From assembly GCF_005281475.1 (NCBI RefSeq), contig NZ_CP040106.1, positions 4,368,501-4,432,500 of the forward strand: DNA of 64,000 bases. The letters run 5' to 3'. The notes beneath the pieces were generated by a model. The model was not told the DNA's origin, ran no database searches, and worked only from the letters and a program-made list of their open reading frames with translations. Source of the stretch: Echinicola rosea. Its GTDB lineage: Bacteria; Bacteroidota; Bacteroidia; Cytophagales; Cyclobacteriaceae. Shown in pieces: positions 10,701 to 17,995 of the stretch. A program made the translations under genes and the position numbers. Numbering within the stretch: position 1 is the first letter of the stretch; every line of letters begins with the position of its first letter.

Positions 10701-11030
10701 CTCGAAGGCATCTTCTTCCAGGTTGGTATTGATGGTGGTTTGGTTACCGATGGTCACCTTTTTGGTTTTAAAACCGATGTAAGAGAAGACCACCCTTAAG
10801 TTATTGCCCGCCGGTACTGCCAAGCGATAGTTACCATTTTCGTCCGAAATGGTGCCATTTAAATTACGTTGCTGTTCATTTTCGATGAAGATACTCGCCC
10901 CTATGAGCGGCTCCCCACCGATGTCGGTTATTTTTCCTGTCAAAACGGTCTGTTGCGGCTGTTCCTGTGCCACAGAAGGCAATACGATGAACAGCATTAG
11001 CAGACAGCTAATGATATATCTTAGTTTCAT
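7779..11030 (-). CDS. SusC/RagA family TonB-linked outer membrane protein
   Basis: 1083 residues. A signal peptide (about 1-21, ending PSVAQ) is followed by a carboxypeptidase-regulatory-like beta domain (GKITDIGGEPLIGASIFIEN, about 30-110), a plug domain with IRIRGTSSLNANSEPLIVVDGIPYP, and the SusC signature LKDAAATAIWGSQGANGVLV. The rest is a beta-barrel that ends in the expected terminal aromatic residue (INMNF). It imports the SusD-bound ligand across the outer membrane using TonB energy. No N-terminal STN (secretin/TonB N-terminal) domain is apparent, so there is no sign that it signals to an anti-sigma factor. It lies 18 nt after the four-FAS1 lipoprotein and 12 nt before SusD. Confidence 0.95.
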   Translation of the reverse strand: MKLRYIISCLLMLFIVLPSVAQEQPQQTVLTGKITDIGGEPLIGASIFIENEQQRNLNGTISDENGNYRLAVPAGNNLRVVFSYIGFKTKKVTIGNQTTINTNLEEDAFEYGSAEVVAERVQTNSLGISQREQVSSSQRFDVEQLEEVPMTSIESGLQGRMANVDIISGADPGSRSTIRIRGTSSLNANSEPLIVVDGIPYPTNFGDDFNFATANDQDFGALVNISPNDIESIEVLKDAAATAIWGSQGANGVLVFKTKKGKKGKTRFSFSTKSEIKKEPNTIPLLNGSQYVSLMQDGIWNSINDIGYQAGSAYTNLLFQSSEINFDPEWVYFDEYNQNTNWVNEVTQLGYFLDNNFSLSGGGDKAIYRVSVGYLRDMGTTIGTSLDRFNSMASVTYNFSNKLSVSADMSYSQSLKDANWTEGNFPSARSMAMRKMPNMSPYVLDDVGRRTTEYFTPQENFQGSFANNKMYNPVALVHESSNQTKADNARVIFRLRYQFNPDLQYQGTVGFDTRTNKNTSFLPQSVTGVLWTDPYFNRSADMLSDQLYINTENKLIYNKAINDKNHIILSGLVQTNEARSFGYVSQTSGNASESLNDPTDGGAVSKMESDNSMTRRIATIANAHYTFNGKYIISGGYRWEANSSLGANNRWAGFPSIGLAWHFGDEPFMKDIAGIELGKLRASWGKSGNPPGGAFPYIGTFSPITPGYMDMVAISPSSIQLENLRWETITQSNIGIDFSLLEGRLYVTAEVYDRRTTDLLQKDYSLPSSTGFSEVRYYNSGEVYNRGWEMIFNYDAIKREDLGISFNFNIARNRNKVEQLPDNMLFENYNFDNGEYAHKIVEGNPIGSFYGYRYEGVYQDGEQTYARDNDGNLMYDINGELVYMQNGNRRVYPGDAKYEDVNGDGVIDQFDIVYLGNAMPLFTAGGGFNIRWKNFMLTTFLHGRFGQKIVNQTRINTENMYGTANQSTAVLKRWRHQGDDTEIPRALYNEGYNYLGSDRFVEDGSFVRLKTVSLRYSLPKAWLSKNNIERLDVFFTAQDLYTWTKYSGQDPEVNLSSNIYMLSVDGASTPRPKRFALGINMNF

Positions 11031-11048
11031 AAAACTGGTATTGAGGGT

Positions 11049-13244
11049 TTATTGTCCTGAATTGAGCACTTTATCGATTTGATAGACAGCGGCATCCACA
11101 TAAGTTCTTGGAAATGTACTGACCACGCTGGCCGTCTCTCCAGCAGCAGACCTCAGCTCTAGGCCTGTACCATTGTCCATTAGTGTCAGTTGGCTGAAGG
11201 CATCCCCGTTTTCCTGGGCTGTGGTCAGCGCCCCTTCCACACCCATTCCCGGGAAGGCATAGTCACTGTAGCTATTGGTACTGGCCGGTACAAAATAATA
11301 CCGCAGAAAATCCTCCAGCTCATCTTCACCTTCTGGGATCAGTCCTTGCTCTTTGGCCTCCAAAATAGCCTCATTGGTCGGTGCGAAGAGCATGTAATTA
11401 TCACCGAACAGGAATTCAAATTCATTATTGGGCTCCACCAAACCGGCCTGAGACAACAGTTTGGAAAACTCTGAAAATTCCTGGATCGTACTGGTTCCTG
11501 AGCTGGCCGATGCAATGATGTACTTGAAGCTTCCCTCCTCACGGATGAGCGAGCGTTCTACCTCATAGGCCATTCCATTGTTCCATTCACCATTTACCGT
11601 CGTGGCAGGAGCAAATTCCCCCAAGTTATAGCTATTGGAAGAAGCCACTCCCTCATCGGTGATGTACAGGTAGCTAAATGGATTTCGGGTGCGGTAAACT
11701 TTGGTTCCTGAAATTTCCGTGATCTCTTCAGTCACGATATGATTCTGTACAAACGCCCTCATGGCTCCCGTACTCATCGGCACTCGGATGCCATCGGCAT
11801 TTTCTACCTCTATGGCCTCATCGCCAAACTGAAGTGGATTGCCTTCATTCCAAAAGATCTCGCTCCCGCCATAGATGGTGTTGAGAATGGTTTCGTTGGT
11901 GGGAATAAAAACCGTAAACTTGAGCGCATCGCCCAGGAAAGCCTGTAGGCTGCCCGAGTCATACATCATCTGCAAAAACATGCTGTATTTCGGTTGTTGA
12001 AGCAATGGACCGATTACCCCTCGGAAGAGTTCAGGCACGATTACTTCATTCAGCCCATAGTAAACTCCGTTTACGCCAATGCCTTTGGCAGCCACGTCCT
12101 GGGCAGGATCAAACTGAATGGTATTGCCAAAATTACTTTGAATATCGCCACGTTCGATTTCTGCAGGAAACACAATACTTCCTTGATAAACATGGTTGCT
12201 CAGCAATAACCTGATCGGCAAAAATGGAACCTCGTCCAGCGAGCCATAATTTTCAGCCCAATACTCGCTGAAAAAAGCATCTAACGCTGCATTATTGGGT
12301 GCAAAAACATTATAGGCATTGGCCGAAAGGGCTGCCAGGTTTGCATAATCCACCAATCCAGCCCCGCCATTATAAGACCACTCGGAAGCAATTTCCGGCA
12401 AGCCCATATGTGTCTTTACATACAAGGAGTCACCTGCTTCTGCATAAGCTTTGGAGGTCTCATCATCATACCAGTAGTTGGTAAAACGATCGTAGATTTT
12501 GATGAAATCGCTGTAACCTTCCTCTTGCTCCAACTCATTATATACTGTCTCCAAAGGCTTTACGACCCGATCGACAATATACACATAGCCATTGTCTGTC
12601 GGCAGGGCATATTCACTTACCGTGGCATTGGAAACATTAAACCCGCCCGATCCTGTCCAAGTACTTTCAGGATAGAAATACTCGTAATTGGACGCAGCAT
12701 CTATATTTTTGGACGTGAATAGGTTGTAAGAAAAAACGGGAACAAAACGTTCTTTGTGAAAAATGGTCCGTTCTTTACCGGACACCTTATCCATTTCTAC
12801 TGAAATGGTATCCCGGCTTTTGGTGCGGTGCTTATAGTACAGGCCGGCCATGGCGGGCTTTTCTACGAATTGTCCTTCCGGACGGTAGTTGGCAAATCGC
12901 TCCCTGGAAAATGAGTAATAAACCAGGTGGTAACCCACCAACTTCTTTGCTTCTGCTTCTGAGAGTTGATCGACTGATCCTATACCCTCTTCAGAAAAGT
13001 ACTGTTCAAAAGCATCATCCGGCGGTGCCAACACCGTGATGATCCCTTTTCCTTCCACTAAACTTTTAAAGCCGGATTTTTCTACGGCCTCCAGAAAGAT
13101 GGTAAAATCCCCCCTGCTTTCCAGCAATTCCCAGGCATTGCCTTTTAGCCACTCGGGGCGTTCATAATGTTCTTCCCAGCCTACTTCCCTGCACGCAAAT
13201 AGCAGAAAGCAAGCTGAAAAAAGGTAAGTAATCCTTTTGATCAT
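11049..13244 (-). CDS. Four-domain fasciclin lipoprotein, first gene of the SusC/SusD operon
   Basis: 731 residues with a lipobox ending LLFAC (Cys18). Four FAS1-like units are marked by successive motifs ITVLAPPDDAF, YNVFAPNNAAL, FTVFIPTNETI and YMLFAPTNEAI, roughly at residues 37-215, 270-410, 420-575 and 590-731. FAS1 repeats are known from adhesins such as periostin-like and bacterial MPB70-like proteins. In Bacteroidota they often sit beside SusC/SusD genes, and their binding target is not established. This is the promoter-proximal gene of the operon, with 824 nt of non-coding DNA upstream. The order fasciclin, SusC, SusD, fasciclin, fasciclin, SusC suggests that the FAS1 lipoproteins are part of the surface complex. 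Confidence 0.85.
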   Translation of the reverse strand: MIKRITYLFSACFLLFACREVGWEEHYERPEWLKGNAWELLESRGDFTIFLEAVEKSGFKSLVEGKGIITVLAPPDDAFEQYFSEEGIGSVDQLSEAEAKKLVGYHLVYYSFSRERFANYRPEGQFVEKPAMAGLYYKHRTKSRDTISVEMDKVSGKERTIFHKERFVPVFSYNLFTSKNIDAASNYEYFYPESTWTGSGGFNVSNATVSEYALPTDNGYVYIVDRVVKPLETVYNELEQEEGYSDFIKIYDRFTNYWYDDETSKAYAEAGDSLYVKTHMGLPEIASEWSYNGGAGLVDYANLAALSANAYNVFAPNNAALDAFFSEYWAENYGSLDEVPFLPIRLLLSNHVYQGSIVFPAEIERGDIQSNFGNTIQFDPAQDVAAKGIGVNGVYYGLNEVIVPELFRGVIGPLLQQPKYSMFLQMMYDSGSLQAFLGDALKFTVFIPTNETILNTIYGGSEIFWNEGNPLQFGDEAIEVENADGIRVPMSTGAMRAFVQNHIVTEEITEISGTKVYRTRNPFSYLYITDEGVASSNSYNLGEFAPATTVNGEWNNGMAYEVERSLIREEGSFKYIIASASSGTSTIQEFSEFSKLLSQAGLVEPNNEFEFLFGDNYMLFAPTNEAILEAKEQGLIPEGEDELEDFLRYYFVPASTNSYSDYAFPGMGVEGALTTAQENGDAFSQLTLMDNGTGLELRSAAGETASVVSTFPRTYVDAAVYQIDKVLNSGQ

Positions 13245-14068
13245 CTTGACTTAATTTAGGTTATTAAATTGGGTTGTTAATTTTTAAAGACCAGTTATAC
13301 TTAAGTGTAAAATCAACACGTTATAATGTAAAGTAACCGATCAATGAAATTAAATATCTACTATTAGTTCAGGGTAAAAATTATGTTTGCAATATATGTG
13401 CGATCACCACCTAAACTGATCTGTACTGTACTGTGATGCCCTAACAGCACGGGTAAGCTTGCATTTTTCAAATAAAATATTAAATTATACTATGTATTAT
13501 ATTTCCCTATACACGTACTATTTTTGCAAAAACACTTAATCAAGCTAATTAAATCGATTGCATGGCAAATTATTCACCAATCCATCACTAGATATCTTAT
13601 AGAATAGAAAAGACTAGCGTCAGGACAAACCTAAACCTACGTGTAATCCTATGTGTCTTTTGGCCTGTCACTGTGTTACAAAAAGACTTTGTTATGCAAA
13701 GGTTTTCACTACCATTTCCATCCTTTAAATACCATTGAAGGCCTGTATTGTCCATTCAATCAGATGACACCAAAACCGTATAAATTGTAAGTAATTACTT
13801 TCATCCGTAACTTGTAACAGTGAATTCATTTGGAGAAAAGAAAAAAGACTGGATAATGAAAGTCGCCTCGATTATCATGCTGAGCTAAAGAAATGTACCA
13901 TTTATATGTTTTATACCAAAACATGGCAGATCGGATTACTATGCTACCTGTTCAAAAGGGTATACAATAGCTCGGGCATTCCAATCATAAAGATCATTTC
14001 CAATTAAATTCACGTTAAGTTCCTGCAAAAAGAAAACGGGAATTGCAGTTAAAAACCTAGCTATACCT
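13245..14068. promoter_or_regulatory. Long divergent intergenic region upstream of the SusC/SusD operon and of myo-inositol oxygenase
   Basis: 824 nt, AT-rich, with no credible ORF on either strand. It separates the minus-strand uptake operon from the plus-strand inositol oxygenase and must carry both promoters. One exact TAnnTTTG box reads on the minus strand at 13633-13626 (TAGGTTTG), about 380 nt before the first operon gene, but without a convincing -33 TTG. I could not find a strong box close to either start. No sigma/anti-sigma gene or hybrid two-component regulator is adjacent. Confidence 0.4.
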
Positions 14069-14947
14069 ATGAAGATTTCAAACGACCTACCAAAAAAGAA
14101 TCCGCTAAAAAGTATCGAAGATTGGGAAAAGGACCTGCTCAAACGCTATCCTGACCCCAATAACAACGATAAATCCAAGGAGGAATACAGAAATTATAAT
14201 GACGGAAGCCGCCAAGACACCGTAAAGGAATTTTATAAGCTCAACCACCAATACCAAACCTATGATTTCGTCGTCAAAAAAGAAGAGGAATTCCTACAGT
14301 TCGATAAAAAGGAAATGGACTTTTGGGAAGCTGTAGATTTCTTAAATACACTGGTGGATGATTCTGACCCCGATACTGATTTGGATCAATTGCAACATTT
14401 GCTTCAAACCTCCGAAGCTATCCGCGCAGATGGTCATCCAGATTGGTTCGTGTTGACCGGATTTATCCATGATTTTGGCAAAGTATTATGTCTCTTCGGG
14501 GAGCCTCAATGGGCTGTGGTGGGCGACACATTTCCAGTGGGATGCCAGTTTTCTGACAAAATTGTTTTCCCAGAGTTTTTTGACCTCAACCCCGATCAGC
14601 AAAATCCAGAACTGAACACCAAGTATGGTATATACAGCCCCAACTGCGGCCTGGATAATGTAAAAATGTCTTGGGGACATGATGAGTACCTTTATCAGAT
14701 GGTCAAAGATCACCTGCCCGAACAGGCTCTTTATATGATCCGGTATCACTCCTTTTATGCACAGCATAAAGAAAATGCCTATGATCACTTGATGAGCGGC
14801 CATGACAAGAAAATGTTTGAATGGGTCAATAAATTCAACCCCTACGATCTTTATTCCAAGGTACCTACCCCACCGGATGCCAAAGCACTAAGGCCATACT
14901 ACGAGGATCTGGTGGCGAAATATTTGCCAAATACCTTGAAATTTTAA
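14069..14947 (+). CDS. miox: Inositol oxygenase (MIOX), myo-inositol to D-glucuronate
   Basis: A 292-residue protein of the MIOX branch of the HD-domain fold, close to the usual length of about 285. MIOX uses a mixed-valent di-iron centre and O2 to cleave myo-inositol into D-glucuronate in the cytoplasm. All six expected iron ligands are visible: H110 ([11 protein letters not shown]), H134 and D135 (GFIHDFGK), H204 (WGHDEY), H227 (IRYHSF) and D260 (NPYDLYS). The C terminus ([19 protein letters not shown]) matches the family's end closely. It stands alone, divergent from the uptake operon; no glucuronate pathway genes are in view. A type-H repeat begins inside its stop codon. Identification is very secure. 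Confidence 0.96.
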   Translation: MKISNDLPKKNPLKSIEDWEKDLLKRYPDPNNNDKSKEEYRNYNDGSRQDTVKEFYKLNHQYQTYDFVVKKEEEFLQFDKKEMDFWEAVDFLNTLVDDSDPDTDLDQLQHLLQTSEAIRADGHPDWFVLTGFIHDFGKVLCLFGEPQWAVVGDTFPVGCQFSDKIVFPEFFDLNPDQQNPELNTKYGIYSPNCGLDNVKMSWGHDEYLYQMVKDHLPEQALYMIRYHSFYAQHKENAYDHLMSGHDKKMFEWVNKFNPYDLYSKVPTPPDAKALRPYYEDLVAKYLPNTLKF

Positions 14948-15132
14948 CCCGAATTATGCGTTAGGAATCGTAGTGAGAGCTGAAATTGCAAGAAAATCAG
15001 TTAGTTTGGAGGCATTAGCGTAGCACCGCTACGGTTATGCCGAAAACTAAAGTGAAACGGCTGATTTTGAAGCAGTTTAAGGTCGCAACACCTGTGCGCC
15101 GTGGCGTAGATAGACTAATGCATATTCCGGGT
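14946..15132 (+). repeat. Type-H hairpin repeat, copy H1 (right end cut by type-M element A)
   Basis: Imperfect terminal inverted repeats: AACCCGAATTATGCGTTAG at 14946 and CTAATGCATATTCCGGGT at 15115. A second inner pair is GAAATTGCAAGAAAATCAG against CTGATTTTGAAGCAGTTT. The centre folds as three nested stems: TTAGTTT/AAACTAA (15001-15007 with 15044-15050), GGCAT/ATGCC (15011-15015 with 15037-15041) and CGTAGC/GCTACG (15019-15024 with 15028-15033). The whole unit therefore folds on itself. An 18-nt sequence CACCTGTGCGCCGTGGCG, also found in type-M elements, is inserted near the right end. The left end overlaps the stop codon of inositol oxygenase. It carries no ORF. Confidence 0.8.
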
Positions 15133-15298
15133 TCAATGCCGTTTAGTTAAGGGGATTTCCTTCTTTTCATATACCTAAAAGTCCTTTTTTTGATTGACTT
15201 TGGCTGGGGAAACCTGATCATCCTAGTGGATTTTATCCTTTTCCTTTTTTCCATTGATGAAAAAACAAAGAAAAAAATCTAGGCCGGTGGTCTGCCCT

Positions 15299-15350
15299 TT
15301 AAAATGGGACATGGATTTCCCCTGCGACGTGGATCCGTCGCCCATTTTAA
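15299..15350. repeat. Inverted repeat just before H2
   Basis: TTAAAATGGG at 15299-15308 is repeated in inverse at 15341-15350 (CCCATTTTAA), with a 32-nt loop that itself contains GCGACGTGGATCCGTCGC, a smaller palindrome. It belongs to the segment of element A that is missing from copy C. The function is unknown. Confidence 0.55.
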
Positions 15351-15520
15351 CCCGCTTTATGCATTAGGAATCGTTATGAGAGCTGAAACTACAAGAAAAT
15401 CAGGCTGTTTGGAGATTGAATCATAGCATCGCTATGGTAAAATCGAAAACAGCAGCGAAGCGATTGATTTTGAAGTAGTTTCAGGTCGCAATAGATAGGC
15501 TAATGCATAATGCGGGTTTA
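15348..15520 (+). repeat. Type-H hairpin repeat, copy H2 (inside type-M element A)
   Basis: About 173 bp with imperfect terminal inverted repeats (TAACCCGCTTTATGCATTAG at 15348; its partner CTAATGCATAATGCGGGTTTA ends at 15520, one base over the listed limit so only its ends are compared here: CTAATGCATAATGCGGG). Inner arms are GCTGAAACTACAAGAAAATC and GATTTTGAAGTAGTTTCAGG. Central stems are GCTGTTT/AAACAGC (15404-15410 with 15447-15453), GATT/AATC (15414-15417 with 15441-15444) and CATAGC/GCTATG (15422-15427 with 15431-15436). These occupy the same positions as the stems of H1 but with different bases, so pairing is kept while sequence changes. No ORF. Confidence 0.78.
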
Positions 15521-16041
15521 ATTTCCACCCGATGGCTACGGCCTAAAACCGAGTGGGTCTCGCTGTTCCACGACGCGAGCCAACTCCCTTTCTTAACGGC
15601 CTCCACCATCGGCTGGAAAACAGGCATACCAAGGGCCGTCAAAAGGAAGCGATACATTTTTGGGACTTATTAACTGAATTCGCCTTGCAGGTATTGGGCG
15701 TAAGAAATTAAAAAGCGGGCAGGCAAGAAGGCAGGCTTGTTTGACGAAATACTAGCTAAAAAGAATGTTGGCTGCTAGAAAAGGAGGAGTTTGCCTGCAT
15801 GAGGGGAGGTTTTAATTTTAGGCCAATAGATGCACACCTGTGCGCCGTGGCGTAGCGGCGGGGTTTTTTGGTTACTTTTTTGACCTGAAGCAAAAAAGTA
15901 ACAAAGGTAAAGAGATGAAAACCATCTTGGAATTTAGCAGAAAAACAATAGAACCAACATTTCCAGGTACACACTAACTAAACGGCATTGATTCCGGGTA
16001 TAATACCACATTACGACTGAAAAAGTTCACGGAAAGAAACT

Positions 16042-16079
16042 AAGACCAGGCTCAAAAGGGAAATTTCAAACCTGGTCTT
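16042..16079 (-). terminator. Terminator of surE
   Basis: AAGACCAGG at 16042-16050 pairs with CCTGGTCTT at 16071-16079 around a 20-nt loop. On the minus strand the second arm continues into the T-containing TAGTTTCTTTCC. It lies 46 nt after the surE stop. Confidence 0.6.
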
Positions 16080-16124
16080 TATCTTATTCAGTCTTATGGT
16101 CCTGATATTGGGTACTTTGGACTC

Positions 16125-16904
16125 CTATTCCACATCCAAATCCCACTCTTCATTCATCTGGGTGATGGCATGATAGGCGGTCATATCAAACTGGCATGGT
16201 ACCACTGATGCATAATTATTGGCAATGGCCCACTCGTCGTTATCCTCGCCTTTGTCAAAATTCACGAAATTTCCCGCCATCCAGAAGTACTTTCTGCCAT
16301 TGGGATCAAAGCGCTCGTCAAACTCCTCTTGCCACTTGGCCCTGGCCTGACGGCAAAGCTTAATGCCTTTGAGCGGTTCATTGCGTTTGGGAGGAAAGTT
16401 GACATTAAGGGCGACACCTTTTGGCATGCCGTGTTCTAGTACTTGCTTGGCTATCTTGTAAACGTATTCCTCCACGTGCGAAAAGTCCGCCTTGGCACTA
16501 TAGTCGCACAAACTAAACCCGATGGAAGGATACCCCTCGATTGCCCCTTCAATCGCCGCAGACATTGTCCCTGAATACAATACACTGATAGATGTATTGC
16601 TACCATGGTTGATGCCACTGACGATCAAGTCTGGTTTGCGATCATGAAAGACATAGTGCTTGGCCAATTTTACACAATCTGCCGGTGTACCGCTGGACTT
16701 ATAAGCCTCCACATCATCAAAAATCTCCTCCTCGTCCAATCTCAGTGTATTGCCAATGGTAATGGCATGCCCCATGCCTGACTGTGGGCTGTCCGGTGCC
16801 ACGACTACCACCTCGCCAAGATTTTTCATTACATTCACCAAGACCCTAATGCCCCGCGAAGTAATACCGTCGTCGTTAGATACTAAAATGAGTGGTTTGG
16901 TCAT
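16125..16904 (-). CDS. surE: 5'/3'-nucleotidase SurE
   Basis: 259 residues, the standard SurE length. SurE is a metal-dependent cytoplasmic phosphatase that removes phosphate from nucleoside 5'- and 3'-monophosphates and short polyphosphate, and is linked to stationary-phase survival. The start LILVSNDDG gives the metal-binding pair D11/D12; PDSPQSGMGHAIT and VSGINHGSN supply the other metal and phosphate ligands (Ser and Asn); YSGTMSAAIEG is the family helix. It is transcribed alone on the minus strand, with its own terminator. Confidence 0.95.
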   Translation of the reverse strand: MTKPLILVSNDDGITSRGIRVLVNVMKNLGEVVVVAPDSPQSGMGHAITIGNTLRLDEEEIFDDVEAYKSSGTPADCVKLAKHYVFHDRKPDLIVSGINHGSNTSISVLYSGTMSAAIEGAIEGYPSIGFSLCDYSAKADFSHVEEYVYKIAKQVLEHGMPKGVALNVNFPPKRNEPLKGIKLCRQARAKWQEEFDERFDPNGRKYFWMAGNFVNFDKGEDNDEWAIANNYASVVPCQFDMTAYHAITQMNEEWDLDVE

Positions 16905-16961
16905 TAAAATATTACTTTTTTGGTTATTACCTTGAAAATAGATTTTACACTAAAAGTTTAT

Positions 16962-16999
16962 TATGGACGTGTCTTTTGTTTTCAAAGGACATGTCCATA
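16962..16999. repeat. Inverted repeat upstream of surE
   Basis: TATGGACGTGTC at 16962-16973 and GACATGTCCATA at 16988-16999 pair over 12 bp with one G-T wobble and a 14-nt loop. It sits 58 nt upstream of the surE start. It could be an operator, a 5' leader hairpin or a relic repeat. A TAAATTTG box reads on the minus strand at 17015-17008, so the hairpin would fall in the surE leader if that box is the promoter. Confidence 0.45.
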
Positions 17000-17037
17000 T
17001 CACTAATCAAATTTACGATAAAGCCTCCAAAAACAAA

Positions 17038-17065
17038 GCATGATGGATAGGGGGTTCCATCATGC
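17038..17065 (-). terminator. Terminator of the secreted unknown gene
   Basis: A perfect 9-bp stem, GCATGATGG/CCATCATGC. On the minus strand it is followed by TTTGTTTTTGG, a T-rich tail. It lies 45 nt after the stop at 17111. Confidence 0.65.
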
Positions 17066-17110
17066 CTTTCATACTTTACCATTTCTTAAACTCATTCCGT
17101 CATCCATTGC

Positions 17111-17746
17111 CTATTGGTCCTTTAATTGGTTGTAGTAGGCCGTAATCCGTAGCAAATCCCCTCTTCTATCACAATCAAGCCTGTTTTTACGTATATAAAG
17201 CTTTACTTCGTCTTCTCTGTCCTCCATATAACCAAGGAGGTCCTTCCGCTTTTGGCTATATTCTACGATCTTGCCATCGGTCAAGAAAAAATAATCAAAG
17301 GCCAATTTATTGGTGGTGCTCATCGGTGGCCCATACATTGGCGACATGTACATGCTGTACATTCCCATATTTCGCGTATCCGTGGTGATGTATTCACGGC
17401 ACAATAAAGTAATATCCTCCCCTTCTGTCAGCAGCTCAAAGAAAATAGGCACCTCATAATTATTATTGTTTACGTCATATGGAAGGCTATAAAAGGAGCG
17501 CATTCCACCATAAAACTCATCGAAGATTTCAAAGCGTGATATCGAAGAACTGTTATACGTATGGACGCCATCTTGCTGAACCTGAACAATATTTTTCTCC
17601 ATGTCATATTTCACCTTTCCCTTATAAACATCACCACTTGTCAGATAAATTGTACCATCATGCCATACCTGGGAAGGGAAGTTCTGAGCACCAGCATACT
17701 GTACAGCTACAAACAGCAAAACGATAATAGGAAGAAGTCTTTTCAT
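17111..17746 (-). CDS. Secreted or envelope protein of unknown function
   Basis: 211 residues with a clear signal peptide (cleavage about residue 20, YAGAQ). The mature part starts with a small beta-rich domain (HDGTIYLTSGDVYKGKVKYD) of the kind seen in many Bacteroidota envelope proteins, then YSLPYD and a Met/Tyr/Pro-rich stretch MGMYSMYMSPMYGPPM around residues 125-140. The C terminus is charged and helical (KRKDLLGYMEDREDEVKLYIRKNRLDCDRRGD). I do not recognise a family with a known role. It is alone on the minus strand with its own terminator. Confidence 0.75.
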   Translation of the reverse strand: MKRLLPIIVLLFVAVQYAGAQNFPSQVWHDGTIYLTSGDVYKGKVKYDMEKNIVQVQQDGVHTYNSSSISRFEIFDEFYGGMRSFYSLPYDVNNNNYEVPIFFELLTEGEDITLLCREYITTDTRNMGMYSMYMSPMYGPPMSTTNKLAFDYFFLTDGKIVEYSQKRKDLLGYMEDREDEVKLYIRKNRLDCDRRGDLLRITAYYNQLKDQ

Positions 17747-17895
17747 GACAAATGCATTTGATTCTACATTAAGCTAACGAAAATAAAGACGAATTAGTTA
17801 ATCATTCTGTCTCAATTTGTACTAAAAACGTTTAAATGGACTGATAATGCTCAAGAATTAAGGAGATTTTAGCGTTATCGATCTTGTCCATAAAA

Positions 17896-17936
17896 AAAGC
17901 TACCAGCCGGGATTTACCTCCTGACCAGTAGCACTT
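17896..17936 (-). terminator. Terminator of ribBA
   Basis: The stem GCTAC/GTAGC (17899-17903 with 17928-17932) can extend through partly paired inner bases; on the minus strand it is followed by TTTTTTT. It lies about 60 nt after the ribBA stop. Confidence 0.5.
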
Positions 17937-17995
17937 TTATGTTTCTCTCCACCTATCTAATCAAACAAAGCTTCGTTTGCAGCGGTCGAGCATAT

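Larger units (their letters stand above)
15133..15990 (+). mobile_element. Type-M non-autonomous element, copy A (MITE-like)
   Basis: Bounded by perfect 16-bp inverted repeats CAATGCCGTTTAGTTA (15134) and its complement ending at 15990. Flanked by the 9-bp direct repeat ATTCCGGGT at 15124-15132 and 15991-15999, the expected footprint of transposition. It contains no convincing gene. Compared with copy C it carries about 368 extra bp between two CCTAAAA boxes (15174 and 15542); this extra segment includes type-H copy H2. Next comes a segment shared with C (about 15549-15662, also in C at about 39810-39930), then a body shared with C and D from about 15680. The body ends with the hairpin TTACTTTTTTG/CAAAAAAGTAA at 15872-15901. 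It was inserted in the right terminal repeat of H1. Confidence 0.78.

Noticed and set aside
13245..14068. ECF sigma factor or HTCS control of the SusC/SusD operon
   Set aside because: No regulator gene is adjacent, and neither SusC shows an STN signalling domain.
13939..14142. Minus-strand reading frame of 67 codons over the start of inositol oxygenase
   Set aside because: It overlaps the 5' end of a securely identified gene and has no family resemblance; treated as a shadow.
15756..15974. Small frame in the body of element A and its counterpart in element D
   Set aside because: The corresponding frame is disrupted in copies B and C, so it is not maintained as a protein; the repeat is non-coding.
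14946..16000. CRISPR array
   Set aside because: Repeated sequences here are 170-860 bp, few, inverted and unevenly spaced; there are no short direct repeats with unique spacers and no cas genes in the window.
17868..17995. FMN riboswitch near ribBA
   Set aside because: The only hairpin lies downstream of the gene and has terminator form; nothing resembling the conserved RFN core is upstream of 19231.
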